From Oryza sativa Japonica Group (Eukaryota; Streptophyta; Magnoliopsida; Poales; Poaceae), in assembly GCF_034140825.1 (NCBI RefSeq), contig NC_089041.1, positions 3,296,001 through 3,360,000 on the forward strand: 64,000 nucleotides of DNA, given 5' to 3'. Below, in pieces: positions 1 to 11,456 of this stretch. Position 1 is the first letter of the stretch. Each line of letters opens with the position of its first letter. Under the pieces are notes generated by a model. It searched no databases and was not told the DNA's origin. It saw only the letters and a program-made list of their open reading frames with translations. The translations under genes and the position numbers were made by a program.

Positions 1-1
1 G

Positions 2-919
2 GAGCATTCTGAGATCTGCTGCATTTGTGGGAATGAAACGGAGGATGTCAGTCACGCTCTAAGTCGATGTCCCCACGCAGTCCACCTCTGGGAGGCCATG
101 AAAGCTGCAGGGAGCCTATCCCTGAATGTTGCCGGAAATGCTACAGGAGGCTCCTGGTTTTTCGACCAAATTGAGAATACACCAGCTGAGGAAAGAATGA
201 TGTTGTGCATGATGCTGTGGCGGATCTGGTTTGTTCGCAACGAGTTATACCATGGTAAAGTACCGCCCCCTATTGCAGTCTCGAAAAGGTTCTTGGAAAG
301 TTATTGCAGTTCTCTGCTCGAAATAAAACAGCATCCTCACGCTGATGTCGTCAGAGGGAAGCATGTGGTTCAGCAACCCACGCGGATGAGATCGGAAGCA
401 AATCATCTGCGTCGTGTGGTGCCTGCCCGCTGGGAGAAACCACAGATGGGGTGGATGAAACTAAATGTTGATGGGTCATATGATTCGAACTCAAGTAAGG
501 GAGGCATAGGTGTGGTGCTCAGAGACAGTGTAGGTACTGTCATCTTCTCTGCTTGTGGTTTTCTGGAAAGATGCAGTAGCCCTCTCGAGTCTGAACTCCT
601 GGCCTGCAAAGAAGGCATCAACCTGGCCCTGCAATGGACCCTGCTTCCGATCATTTTAGAATCGGACTGCCTGATCGCTGTCAACATGATCCAGTCGGTA
701 AAGAAGGAAATGTCCCAACTTGCTTACTTGGTTAGGGATATTCGTGAATTGATGATGGGTGGCAGAGACATCAGGGTCAGCAAGATCCAGCGTAGTCAGA
801 ATAATGTTAGCCATTTCCTGGCAAATAGAGGCCGAACAAATTCTTGTTCAGTTTTTTGGCCTGATGAAAGCTGTAATCTTATATCCCAAACTGTTCATGA
901 TGAGGCTTTAGCCGAGTAA
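2..919 (+). mobile_element. 3' end of L1-type LINE ORF2: zinc-binding zf-RVT plus RNase H domain
   Basis: An open frame runs in from the window edge and ends at TAA 917-919 (305 residues visible). The first residues hold the zf-RVT pattern: CCIC (C-x2-C), then H-x4-C in HALSRC. Residues from about 120 on form an RNase H-like domain with the acidic residues in LNVDGSYD, LESELLACKEG and ESDCL. This order, zf-RVT then RNase H at the C terminus, is typical of plant L1-type LINE ORF2. The stop is followed by about 20 bases and then an A10 tract (941-950), as expected for a LINE tail. The reverse transcriptase would lie left of the window. A domesticated host RNase H gene is the alternative, but the poly-A tract favours a LINE. 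The visible part has no internal stop. Confidence 0.75.
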
Positions 920-950
920 GTTATTTCAGTTTTCCCCCGCAAAAAAAAAA

Positions 951-1245
951 GATTATTATAATCTAATAAGCTGCTCTAAAGGAGCTTTTTTCGATTATTG
1001 AGTGGCTAAAGACCCATCACCCCTACATACTTGAGAAAAATTACCCACCTATGCCATTAACCAAACAGATAGCTAAGGGCATAATAGACTTTAGCCTTTC
1101 AAACCCAATAATCCATGCCTCCAATAATCCAGACAAACAAACAACTCACGGCTTATTTTATATCAGCTTATTATAATCCAGCTCATAGCAATCTGGTTTA
1201 ATAATCTAGATTATAATAATCATAAGCTGAAACAAATAGGGCCTA
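951..1245. repeat. AT-rich MITE-like stretch, weakly supported
   Basis: The bases after the LINE tail include GATTATTATAATCTAATAAG near 951. An inverted relative lies near 1200-1230, followed by GGGCCT at the right edge. This resembles grass hAT/PIF-type MITEs whose ends read GGCCCTATTTG. Exact ends and target duplication could not be fixed. Confidence 0.3.
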
Positions 1246-1317
1246 AAAGAATCAAATTCTAACTATAAATCTAAACTTATGTTTATTTAGATTTGTAGAT
1301 AGGATCTAATTTATTTT

Positions 1318-1987
1318 GGGGCTATTGCGTTCTTACCCCTACTTTTCAAGTCTAATTGTGGTTTCGCCCTTATTTTTTAGGGTTTACGTTTTTGCCTCTA
1401 CTTTTTTGAAACGAAGTTGAGTTTTGCCCCTGATTTGGATGGTGAGTATAACGATGTTAAGTTGAGCACGAAAAGACATATGTACCCTTACTTGCTATTA
1501 CATATTTGCCCCTACTTTTTTAAAAAAAACTTGTGTTTTTATTCCAAATTTGTATCGGAAACATGCAACTTGTTTTGAACTGAGATTTTGTGAAACAATT
1601 CAAATATGAGCTAAACATGATGAAACTTGCAAGTTGTTTTAAACTGGGATTTTGTGAAACAATTCAAATCTGAGCTGAATATGAAAAAGTATGACAAATA
1701 CAAATTGTAACAAATTTTTGGTATAATATTGACTGAACTTCGACACAACCAGCACAAGTCAGGTATTGGGGGGGGTACAAATGTAATCTCAAGATTCCTA
1801 AATCATTTTTCTTCCTTTTCATTTCTATTCTTTTAACTCAGTATTATGGGACCCACTTTACTCTCATCCATAGTAGGGGCAAACGGTGGCTTCATTGGAA
1901 AAAACCAGGGGTAAATTCACAAACCCAAAAAAGTGAGGGCAAAATTGCATTTGAGATTGAAAGTTGGAGCATTAACGCAATTCTCCT
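1318..1987. mobile_element. Mutator-type MITE, 670 bp, with 9-bp target duplication
   Basis: The ends are inverted relatives (GGGGCTATTGCG on the left, AGGAGAATTGCG when the right end is reversed). Similarity continues inward for roughly 90 bases. A perfect 9-bp direct repeat, ATTTATTTT, flanks the element at 1309-1317 and 1988-1996. Nine-base duplications are the hallmark of Mutator-like transposition. The interior is AT-rich and non-coding, so the element is non-autonomous. Confidence 0.8.
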
Positions 1988-1996
1988 ATTTATTTT

Positions 1997-3212
1997 GTTG
2001 GAACGAAGGGGTACTTTCTTGTCACACCCACAACCCGTGTGCGACTAATACCTGTTACACCAGTTCTAAAATATAAGAACTTCTAGGTTGAATATATGCA
2101 TGGATTAATACTAACAAAGTATGCAAAAAAAAAAAATTCAAACGCATAAAAAGATTACATGTCATTTTATTGGAAGGAGCAAATGATAGTTTTGCATGAC
2201 ATGACAGCCGGTATCCATCGCAACTAATTAAAGTGAATGTATGTAAAATTAAATGAAAAGAAATATTGTAATTGATTGAGAAGGAGTAGTTGAAGAAATT
2301 AAATGGTTGAATGTTATATATGTATGGTTGGTTGACAAGATAATTAATACAATGTAGGTTAAGAAGTTGTTATATTTTAAGATAAATTTAGTACGTTATA
2401 AGTTGCTTTTATCTTGGGATGTGGGAGCCGAGTTCTATACTCCATGCATGCATGTCCCCATTGATTAATTATTTCTTTACTTAATTATCACTTAGGTTTT
2501 ATTATGTCTTTATGATATTGTGGTCTAAAGCAGGCGCATGTGTGTGATTACTATTTTCTACTACTATAATCATACAGTAATGAAACTATTAACTTATTAA
2601 TTAACTTATTAATTGTAAGAGCACCTTTTTTTTAGCATACTGATAACATTTTTGGCGATCAACATTAATATTTTTTATATATATTAGGTACTTAGATTTG
2701 AGGTTTGACAGCAGGCATAGGGTGTCATATATATATAGTAGTACATATTTTTGCTTGAAGGGTTCCATATATTTAAGAATGCTATCTCAATGAGTATACT
2801 GGCTTATTTGAGTAGTCATAAGGACCACATGGTGACATGGACATGAAAATACTCAAATGGTCGTCATACATACAAACATACATATATTTTTTATGCCACA
2901 CTTTAGTAGCCTGACATATTTTATTGTTAAAAGTATTTTGCAAAAGAAAATGAGTGGTCAAAGTATGAATAGTGTCCGTTGTCAGTTTATTTAAAAACAG
3001 ATGGGTACTATCCCTAAAATTATTTTTTTAGCACAAACAAAGAATGGATTTGTTTCATGTGAATCGTAACTTCCCAAAATGAATAATCTGATTTAAGTAG
3101 TTGTGTTATACCTTGGTGGAAACCTAGCTAAATAAATGTTGAACCCGCAACAATTATGATCTCATATACTTGAGAAAATTTGGAAAATACATAATACATA
3201 AAAATCGTGAAT
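1997..3212. other. AT-rich intergenic stretch, nothing recognised
   Basis: Roughly 1.2 kb of AT-rich DNA with scattered short TA runs. I see no conserved reading frame, RNA gene or clear element ends here. Confidence 0.5.
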
Positions 3213-3428
3213 TGAGCGTAGCTCAACTGGTTAGGTTCTTCGAGATAAAAACATGTACATACGGGTGCTTGTAAAGGGTGCTTGTATTTACAGTTAATTG
3301 TTCTTTTAAGTAGTTAGGCGATGTATTAAGATCCGTCGGTTCAGTCTTTAGAGATATGGTGTGTGTGAGTTTATAGGTATGAATGTACGTATATCTATAT
3401 GAGCGTCCCGTCGATACTGTCTTTTGAA
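3213..3428 (+). mobile_element. tRNA-derived SINE of the grass Au type
   Basis: The left end has a Pol III box-A-like sequence (GCGTAGCTCAACTGGTTAGG), as in a tRNA head. The tail carries GTGTGAGTTTATAGGTATGA, then TATATGAGCGTC and GATACTGTCTTTT, a layout I recall from the Au SINE family of grasses. The box B region is degraded, so the copy is old and unlikely to be mobile. The short direct repeats around it are too weak to call. Confidence 0.6.
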
Positions 3429-3589
3429 AAAATAAATAAATATAAAAATTAACGAGTAGTATTGATCATCTAATCCATCCATATATATACATATATAGAG
3501 CAGAATTGATTTCATTGCATACAGTATATCTTCAATTGATTGCCTCTCTATTTCTTATCTGCCTCGTTGCATATATACCCTTTTCTTTT

Positions 3590-5260
3590 GGAAAAAGTAC
3601 ACATGAGGTCCCTCATCTTGTCACCGAATTACAAAATCATTCCTCAACCCAAAACCAGATATATAGCATCCCTTAACTTACAAAACCGGGTCTCTAAGTC
3701 CTTAGGTAGTTTTGACCCCGGTTTTGTTCTACGTGGCAGCTGAGTCAGCGTGCGACCCACATGGGTCCCACATATCAATGACTACTTCATTTCCTCTCTC
3801 TACCTCTCTTCCTCTCTCTTCTTGGCAACCGACGGCGCGGGAAGACTGAGGAGCGCAGCTGACGACAGGCGGGGAGAGGAGCAGAGGTGGAGACGGACAC
3901 GGCGGCGGCGCCACCGACGATGGCCTCGGTTTCGCCTCGTTCTCCTCTCTGGTCGACGGGAGGCGACTCCAGTGCTCGCCCACGCGTCCCCCTGGGTGCT
4001 GCATCCTCCGCCGCTCCCAACCCGGCGGTGGTGGCCCTCATTGGAGGCACCGGCTGACGAACAGGATCTGGGCAATGGGAGAGGAGGACGGCGTCGGGCG
4101 GCGCAACCGGAGAGGAAGACGGCATCAGACGGTGCCAACCTGTAGACGAAGCGCGTCGCCTCTCTCCCCGTCGGCCGCTGCCCCTATCCTTGCGTCCCGC
4201 TTCCCGCCAAGGACGGGCTCGAACGTGGCGGCGGCGCGGCCGGCTGAGGACCGCGCGTGGTCGGAGCAGCCGCTGCCAGAGCCGTGCAAGCAGCGCCGCC
4301 ACCGGGAGCTTGAGCGGCAGGAGGCAGCGACAGGCGCGACGGCGGCGGCTTGCCAGGACCAAGCGCCACCATCGCCAGGAGCTGGAGGGGCGGGAGGGAT
4401 GGCGCCGGGACGGGGGAGGACGGCCGGAGCGGCAGCTCATTGGGGCTCGACTTCGACGACAACGGCGAGGTCTTCTGCATGGGTCGCTCTTCCACTGGGG
4501 CTCATATGGGCTCGCTCTTCCACTCCTCTCCCTGCCCGTCGCCGCACGTCTCTCGGCGGAGCTGCAGCGGGCGGCAGGGCGCGGCCGGAGAAGGTGGAGC
4601 GGCAGCGTCAGCGGGCGAGCGTGGCTGCGAAGCGGCGACGGCGGGCGAGCAACGGCTCCGGACACGGGCGAAACAGAGGAGCAGGCGAGTGCGGCTGCGG
4701 AAAGGCGGCAGGCAAGACCGCTCTCGGCGCGCCGCCTTGTTCCAGCGCTCCTCCTGCTCGCGCACGCTGAGGCGGCCTCCAGCAGGCGTGGCGCCGCGAC
4801 GCCCCCAAGTCGTCGTCATCCCTCAGCGCCGATGAACCTCGCAGAGCCCTTCCCGTTGCTCACGTCATCTCGCCGTGAGCGGTCTTAACATCTCGCCCGC
4901 CGCCGACGCGTCACCCCCTTCTTCGGTGTCACCGCACCACCACACCGCCCGTCGCCAGCGGCCCTTTCCCACCTCGCCCCATGGTCGGCCTGTATGAGAA
5001 AACTAGGAAAGAGAGAGGGAGGACGAAGGGAGAGAACACAGGAGAGAGATGATGATGACGTGGTCACCCTGACGTGTGGGGCCCACGTGGGTCCCACACT
5101 CAGTCAGCTGCCACATCGGATAAAATCGGAGTTAAAACCGCCGAGAGATTTAGTTTGCACTGGTTTTGTTAATTGGGGGATGCGTTGTATCCGGATTTGC
5201 GGTTGGGGGACGATTTTGTAACTCGATGACAAGTTGAGGGACCTACCGTGTACTTTTTTC
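3590..5260. mobile_element. Mutator-type element with about 190-bp terminal inverted repeats and GC-rich core
   Basis: The left repeat (about 3590-3782) and the inverted right repeat (about 5070-5260) match over nearly 190 bases. Both begin GAAAAAGTACAC-like and share phrases such as GGTCCCTCA and TTACAAAATC. The 1.3-kb core is very GC-rich and purine/pyrimidine skewed. Overlapping open frames occur there in several phases, but none resembles a protein family. The flanks are pyrimidine-rich (TTTTCTTTT-like on both sides), so the 9-bp duplication is plausible but cannot be fixed. The right end lies less than 200 bp from the leader of the P-loop kinase-like gene. Confidence 0.75.
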
Positions 5261-5442
5261 TTTCTTTTCTTTTATTTTCTATTGGGCCAAACTGGGCTGC
5301 TTTGCACTTGGGCCGTACAAGCCATCTCAACCCATTTGCACCCACGTCGCCGTGCATCCGCTTCCGACCCGGCCTCCTCCGCCGCGCCGCCGCCGAATCG
5401 CTCCTCCTCTCCGGCCGGACGGCGAGCATCTCGCCGGAGCAG
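5261..5442 (+). promoter_or_regulatory. Likely promoter/5' leader exon of the P-loop gene (and perhaps TEN1)
   Basis: This GC-rich, pyrimidine-rich stretch ends in CGGAGCAG followed by GTATTG at 5443, a good splice donor. It fits a non-coding first exon. It is squeezed between the Mutator-type element and the coding region, so little ancestral promoter sequence remains upstream. Transcription start not determined. Confidence 0.45.
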
Positions 5443-6018
5443 GTATTGATCCATCTCTCATCGTATATCCCTCCCTCCTCCCCGCCCCTCGCTCGGAACA
5501 ATCTTGGACTGATTAATCGATTGGTTGATTTCTATCCCTCACTGAATTGTCGACTTCTTGCGAGTTGCGATATTTTAGACCGGGGATGGATGGATGGATG
5601 GATTAATCTCCCCAAATGGAACACTGTTGGAACATTGGATTTCATGTCGCTGTCAATGGCTGCCGGGATTTGTTTATTCTTGGTGCGAATTTTGTCTCTC
5701 GGATTATGCCAGATCCCACACCCTCACGAGCTTATCTAAGCCTGTCGCAATCTTGCTTCGGTTCATTTTGTCCCTTTGCTCATCGTCCTGTCGGTATCCG
5801 TCCCCCCTGGATGCTTCTGGGCCGTGTAGATTTTAGCTTAATGTGTTCTTGGGTTGCCGTCTAAATTTGGGAGTAGGATAACGTTGCTTGGATTGGTGGC
5901 TAGTGTAGTGGTGGTAGCCAGCCAAGAAACCATTTCTTTCCGGTGTATTATTAGCAACCGGAGAGAGGGTGTTGTGAATTGGGAATTTCGGGATTATTGC
6001 TTTGAGAAGAGGGCAGTG

Positions 6019-6618
6019 ATGGCTGAGGAAGAAGCAAAAAAGCCGGCGGTGGTAGTGGCCATGAAGGGTCATCCGGGGTCTGGCAAGTCCACGGTGGCGC
6101 GCGCCATCGCCACCGCGCTCTGCTGCCCACTCCTGGACAAGGACGATGTCCGGGACTGCACGCTGCCACTTGAGCGCGTCGACGGCCTTGCTGTCGGCAT
6201 GCTCAATGAGCTCTCCTATGCCGTGTTGTGGCGGATGGCAGAGAGGCAGGTCCAGCTCGGCTTGTCCGTTGTTGTGGATTCCCCGCTGTCACGCCGCGCT
6301 CACCTTGACGCGCTCACCCGCCTCCCGGGTGCCCTTGTTATCGTTGTGGAATGCCAGCCAGGCAATGAAGAGGAATGGCGCCGAAGGCTGGAGAAGCGAG
6401 GGGCTGCAGTGCCAGAAGATGGTGGTGATGGGTGGCATAAGCCGAAGACGTGGACCGAGCTGGAAAGGCTTCGGGATGGGTACCAAGGTTGCACAGATTA
6501 TGAATTTGGGGATGTGCCAAGGATTGTTGTGGATACAACTGATCCGACAGCCAATTCAGAGGCAATTTCTGTCAGGGTTGTAGAGTTTATTGGATCTATT
6601 CTTGCTTGTGACCATTAA
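6019..6618 (+). CDS. P-loop NTPase / kinase-like protein (AAA_33 type)
   Basis: Single-exon frame of 199 residues. The ATG at 6019 was chosen because the protein MAEEEAKKPAVVVAMKG leads straight into the Walker A motif GHPGSGKST (residues 17-25). The frame is open further upstream to 5854, but that stretch lacks family features. VVVDSPLS near residue 87 fits the second acidic strand of P-loop kinases. The C-terminal half is rich in charged helices (EEEWRRRLEKRG, WTELERLRDGYQG), consistent with a lid. The fold implies ATP-dependent phosphorylation of an unknown small substrate. No targeting signal is evident. A leader exon ending at 5442 is likely. TEN1 follows about 1 kb downstream on the same strand with no obvious promoter between. 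Confidence 0.88.
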   Translation: MAEEEAKKPAVVVAMKGHPGSGKSTVARAIATALCCPLLDKDDVRDCTLPLERVDGLAVGMLNELSYAVLWRMAERQVQLGLSVVVDSPLSRRAHLDALTRLPGALVIVVECQPGNEEEWRRRLEKRGAAVPEDGGDGWHKPKTWTELERLRDGYQGCTDYEFGDVPRIVVDTTDPTANSEAISVRVVEFIGSILACDH

Positions 6619-7631
6619 GTCTGCTATTATTTCTTATCGAGCATCAAAAATGGGGAGTAACTCTAGGTCAGAATTTCATTACAAAATGATGATATGTTGT
6701 CCTCTTCATGTATAGTTTTCATGGTTTTTGTGTTCTCTTTCTTGTTTATCCTGTCCCGACTTATTCAGGTCAATAGGTATTCCTACTCTGTTTATGAATG
6801 TTATGTGAATAGTGTACATATATGCAACTCTTTCTGGCCAAGTTTAAATCTCTTTCTGATCTTAATTTCTCAGAATGGACAATGAAGTTGTTGCATTTTC
6901 ACATTTTAAAAGAAAGGGAAATGGGAAATAAGTGAAACTACAACACTAGATCAGTGTGGATTCTAGTATGCAATGTATTTTTATGCAGTCATAACTGCTT
7001 TACGTTACCATTTTGTAAATTTTCACATACTTTCCTACTCTGTAAATCATTCATTAAGTCTTTAGGAAAATCATTAATTTGTTATTGACCATTAGGGTAT
7101 CCTCTTGTTCATATCATCCCTTCCCTGTGTTATTAGTTTCTTTCAGGAGTCACCATTAAATTTTGTAGCAATGTTGATTTCCATGTATGTCTAATGGGAT
7201 ATTTTTTTCTAGAATGTTTTTCAACATTACCAAACAGCTGGTGCAAAGATTAATACAACAGGATGTAATCATAGCTCATAACTAATGGATAAGTGCTATA
7301 TTCTTTGCAAATTTTTCATGCTTCCATTACCTTAGTTGATGGGATTTTGGAAATTTCAGAATGAGAGAGATATCATTTAGTTAACCTGTTATGTTTATTT
7401 ATTGAACTCTCCAGCATGAGAAACTTCACGCGAAAGCTGGATTTTAGCAATGCTTGTGGAGTTAACAAGATATACCACATGCTCTAGTCTTTTTTTATTA
7501 TTATTTTCTGTTTGACATCTTGTTATTTTATTGCACTGTTGTAAGACAATTTTTTCCTATTACCTTGTGCGCATTCCGTTAAGACTAATATAACCACCTC
7601 ATTTTCTGTTGTTTCAGTTTCCTGGTGCTAG
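6619..7631. other. Gap between P-loop gene and TEN1; 3' UTR and/or intron
   Basis: T-rich sequence without GC-rich promoter features. It ends in a polypyrimidine/AG acceptor-like TTGTTTCAG at 7611-7619, only 13 bases before the TEN1 ATG. It may be the downstream part of an intron in the leader of TEN1, or simply the 3' UTR of the upstream gene plus TEN1 promoter. Confidence 0.45.
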
Positions 7632-8193
7632 ATGGCATCTTCTGTTCTTCAGCCTGGGGTGCCTGTTACCTTGCAAGAACTAGAGCCTTCCTCAGAGTCC
7701 TTCAGACAAGGAGCATCGCTTAGAGTAACTGGAGTGTAAGTGTACGATGCAACTATTCTAAGCCTCCTATATATTTCTTTCTGAACTTCCACTCATAGGT
7801 CCTGAATTATACTAATCTTGTTGTATTTTCTCTAGTCTGCAGTCGTATGATTTGAACTCTGCAATTGCTGTTATTCAAGACGGCGGTGCAAGCCTCAAGG
7901 TAGACACTCAGAACTTGAGAGAGATCAGCTTCCGCACAAATTCAACCTACCAGTTCATCGGTGAACTCCTGATCAAACCAGATAACGATGTATGCCGTTC
8001 TCCTTTCGAAAGTCCATCAGAGCCTATTTGATGCAACAATGGAAGATACTTTGATAACTTATTTACATCTCTGCAGGCCGTTTTGCAAGCACGCGTAGGT
8101 AGGAATGTCGACGGTATTGACCTGAACCTCTACCAGCAATCTTTGCTCATCCGACGACAATATGAAGCTCAACTACGGTCCAGGAGAGCATGA
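7632..8193 (+). CDS. TEN1: TEN1, OB-fold subunit of the telomere CST complex
   Basis: Three exons: 7632-7735, 7836-7989 and 8077-8193 (375 nt, 124 residues). All junctions are GT/AG and keep phase. The protein begins MASSVLQPGVPVTLQELEP, continues with LRVTGVLQSYDLNSAIAVIQ and ends in IRRQYEAQLRSRRA. This is the size and sequence signature of plant TEN1, a small single OB-fold protein. In plants TEN1 binds STN1 in the CTC1-STN1-TEN1 complex, which caps telomeres and aids C-strand fill-in in the nucleus. The first exon starts just after an acceptor-like TTTCAG, suggesting a spliced leader that could reach back to the upstream P-loop gene. The gene converges with the VOC gene on the other strand. 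No damage seen. Confidence 0.93.
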
Positions 8194-9002
8194 TCCAAAG
8201 CCCTGTGAATCAGGAAAATGTTCAATGATCTGTCTGCTTGACTGCAATGGTTCCCAGTTGCAAAGGGGAGCAGAGTATCATAACTAAATCTCTGAAGGCA
8301 GATCATGTCAGTAGGACTAGGACCACCATAAACATTGGTGGTGAGAATTGAGATGTAGAGCAAATTGTCTGGTTGTTTTCATGCCTGGAGATTTTTCTGT
8401 TGCATGACTTTGTTAGGAAACATGTACTTTTCAAATTTCATCAAAGTGATGCAGAGAACAGGATTAACTAGATTGGTGAAAAAGGTGTCGCTCGTATGCA
8501 GAATCATTAGTTTGGACAGTGAAGTGTGAAGCAGAAACAAAGATAGTGCCGCAGTGTCAATAGTCTCAATTTTACTACAGTTATTTTTGTTTCTTTCCTT
8601 GAGAAACGTAGGCAAAATCTGATAAATCATTCTGAAAATGGGATGATAATTGGCAGGTGGCAAGTGGCAACTGCATGGTGTGATTCGGTAATTAATATCT
8701 GAAGGATACAGTGGATATTAACAGTACGAGAGGAGTATATGTGTACTAATCTGAAAGTGGGAGCTTACAGTATTCGTCTATCAGTAACAACAATATGTTT
8801 GAATAATGAATAATAGTACAAACCAAACTGGAGAATATTTCAAGGGGTCCAATACCAACATACAACTTCACTATCAATATATCATCATGTGGTACCCTTT
8901 TAACCGATATAATGATATGTACAATCAGTTTTTTCTTAACCGGATACTGGTAACTACAGTAGGGCTATGATCTCTTCTAGTTGAAAATTCTTGGTTCAGC
9001 TT
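8194..9002. other. Convergent intergenic region (TEN1 and VOC gene 3' ends)
   Basis: No reading frame with family features. It should hold the 3' UTRs and poly-A sites of TEN1 (+) and the VOC gene (-). Confidence 0.5.
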
Positions 9003-11174
9003 CTACACTTGTGTGAACTCCAGTGCATTTCCGTCCGGGTCCCGAGCAAATATTGCTGGTCGCCCTGATTTGCTAAGTGTGTATTTGATTCCTGCATTCC
9101 AACAGTTTAAAGGCGGTCATCAAATTGTTGGCAATGGAGGATAATGGAATTAATAGTTTGTACTGCAATGCAGATTAAACATTGTAAAGGTGCAACAAGT
9201 GAAATGGTAATGCTGACACAAAGTGTAATGGTTCTAAGATAAGGAAATGAAATAATTTGTCACGGCACTTCATAAAAATGGGAAAATGTTTGAAAACATT
9301 ATACGGATGTGAATGGACGATGCTATGATCTTAATTGACTAGAACTTTTAAGTAGTCTAATGAGTATTACTTTCAAGACAACAGACCTTTTGGATGACTA
9401 GCAATGGTGGTATGTAAAATTTACCAAAAACAAAGGATGAGGTTTTCAGGACATCTATAAATTTCTCCAAACAGGGCAGGCTTTCAATTTACCACATCAG
9501 AAAAAAAATAGCCTGCTGTCTTAGTAGGTTTTACTGTAAAGATCAGTGGTTTTTTAATAAGGCTATGAAGACAACAAGCAGAGAAACAGGGCATTTACTC
9601 TTTATCAGTTGTTGCTAGTGCACTGTATAAGCAACAGATAATAAAGTAAAAATTCATTAGTACCGGCTTTGTCAAAGATTTCTTTTAACTTCAACACATC
9701 TTTGATCGCCATACAGGTATGACGATCACGTCCCCCATGCTCTGGGCGCCCAGTCAATGGATCGGGATTTGGCAGCTCCATCAAGTGAATCATCTCAGAA
9801 CCAACCCAGAGCCAAGCACCTCTGTAAGGAAGCTTGTCGGTTGGCCTAGCAGGATTCACCTTAAGACCTAATTGATAAAGAATTAGTTTTAGTTTACAAG
9901 CAGTGAGGACATTTGCTCCTGTGTGTCAGTTTTACTTTACAAGCAGCATGACACAAGAACATGTACAACTGATAACTAACTCACCAAGCAGATCTTTGTA
10001 GAAGGCCATTGACCTTTCAAGATTTTCACATAGGATCCCAACATGGTGAATGCTAACAACTCCATAAGCAGGTTCTGCACCAGAAATCATGCATGTTTGA
10101 TTTGGTTCAGAGAAAAGGGGCACTTACTCTAGCTATAGCCAATATGAGTACCAAAAACCAAACAAAAGCTATACAAAGGAAAATGTAGTCAGCATCTCAG
10201 CACCCAAAATTTCAAAGCAAATGCACATTGTGCTTATATGACTATTAATTAACTTTGGAATTATTGTGATGATTCTTGTTTCCTTGATGGAAATAGTGGC
10301 TTAACTCTCTTGCTCAAGACAAAAAAGAAAGTAAGGATTGTTGAGCAGTTCAGTCTGGTCATGGCTGTTTAACAATCTACACAAAAACAGTTTTAGTATT
10401 CCATATTTTGCCTTGTCAGAACCAGCCAATAAAAAGCACTACTGGTTTGTGGTTTTAGATGTAAAAAAACTAACATGAATTTTGCATGTTTAGAGAACAT
10501 ATTTCAGTGTGATTCTTCATATCGATGTATGCTACATAGAACTGTAAAATTAAATGTATGCACGGTACAAGCATATTGAACATTTGCACCTCTACAACTT
10601 AACCACAATTGCACATATGCCTATACTCTGTACCATCAAATCAGCGAGTATCAATTTCATAGTCTGCAGTCTGCACTACATTATCCACTCTCCTCCACTC
10701 TAATAGGCAAAGCTGCAACCCCCCTAGAACTTCGAATTTGCTACTAAAAGTAATACTAGTGTTGAGCTAAATAGATTGGTGCACATCGTGATCAAATTCC
10801 CCTACCACTAAACATCACCAAGATTTACTAACTCTTGTTCATATGTAGCTCCAGGGTACAGTTCAGAGTTCAGACTGATCTTGATTCTTGAAACACTCCC
10901 GAAATCAGCCAGTAAATCTTTAACAGGAACACTCAATCGAACAGCTACCACTGCAACATCAAGCACCCAAGAACTCACTCACTCACTCACCCTGGGACGC
11001 CTCCTGCGCCGTGACGAGTTGCTCCCCGCCGGTGGCCACCGAAAGGCGGGTCCCGGGACGGCGGCGAGGGGCGGCGGAGGAGGGGACGGGCGGGGAGGCC
11101 ATGGCCGACACCTTCCCGGAGCTGGAGGGGGAGGGGGAGAGGAGGGCGAGAGAAGAGAGGCACCTCGCCGCCAT
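9003..11174 (-). CDS. Plastid-type VOC (glyoxalase I-like) superfamily protein
   Basis: Four exons on the minus strand: 11174-10991, 10074-9985, 9867-9664 and 9091-9003 (567 nt, 188 residues). All introns are GT/AG and in phase 1. Residues 1 to about 60 are rich in S, A, R and P with few acids (MAARCLSSLALLSPSPSSSG), like a chloroplast transit peptide. The core has SIHHVGILCENLERSMAFYK at the start of the first beta-alpha-beta unit and DPDGNALEFTQV at the end, giving the usual first His and last Glu metal ligands of VOC enzymes. PYRGAWLWVG and MIHLMELPNPDP lie between. The family includes glyoxalase I-like and metallothiol transferase-like enzymes; the substrate cannot be read from the sequence. 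ATG 11174 is the first in frame; a second ATG lies 24 codons in. A Tourist-like MITE lies about 280 bp upstream. Confidence 0.88.
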
Positions 11175-11456
11175 TGCTGCTGCCTTTGGATTTCTTGATT
11201 TCTTCAGAGTTCAGGGACGCTTCGCCTGCACAAAGCTGTGGGCTTTATGGGCCTCTACTATTTTGTGTGGCTCATATGCCATTTTTTTTCCTCCTGCGAT
11301 TTTTCCCCCCTTTTTTTAATTTTGGTTTTGTTTTTTTTTTCTGTTTTTGTTGTCCACCTGAAAATTTCATGAGGCTGATAGCCACTGAATGACCTGAACA
11401 CTCAAACCACAAAGCTCCATAGCTATGTCCACAACCAAGGAGAGAATTGTAGCTAA

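Noticed and set aside
3213-3290. tRNA-like sequence (AGCGTAGCTCAACTGGTTAGG)
   Set aside because: Only the box A half is tRNA-like; no anticodon arm or T arm. It is the head of a SINE.
3787-4888. Several long overlapping open frames on both strands in the GC-rich element core
   Set aside because: They exist in up to five frames at once, are low-complexity Arg/Ala/Pro/Ser and lie inside a Mutator-type element; a composition effect.
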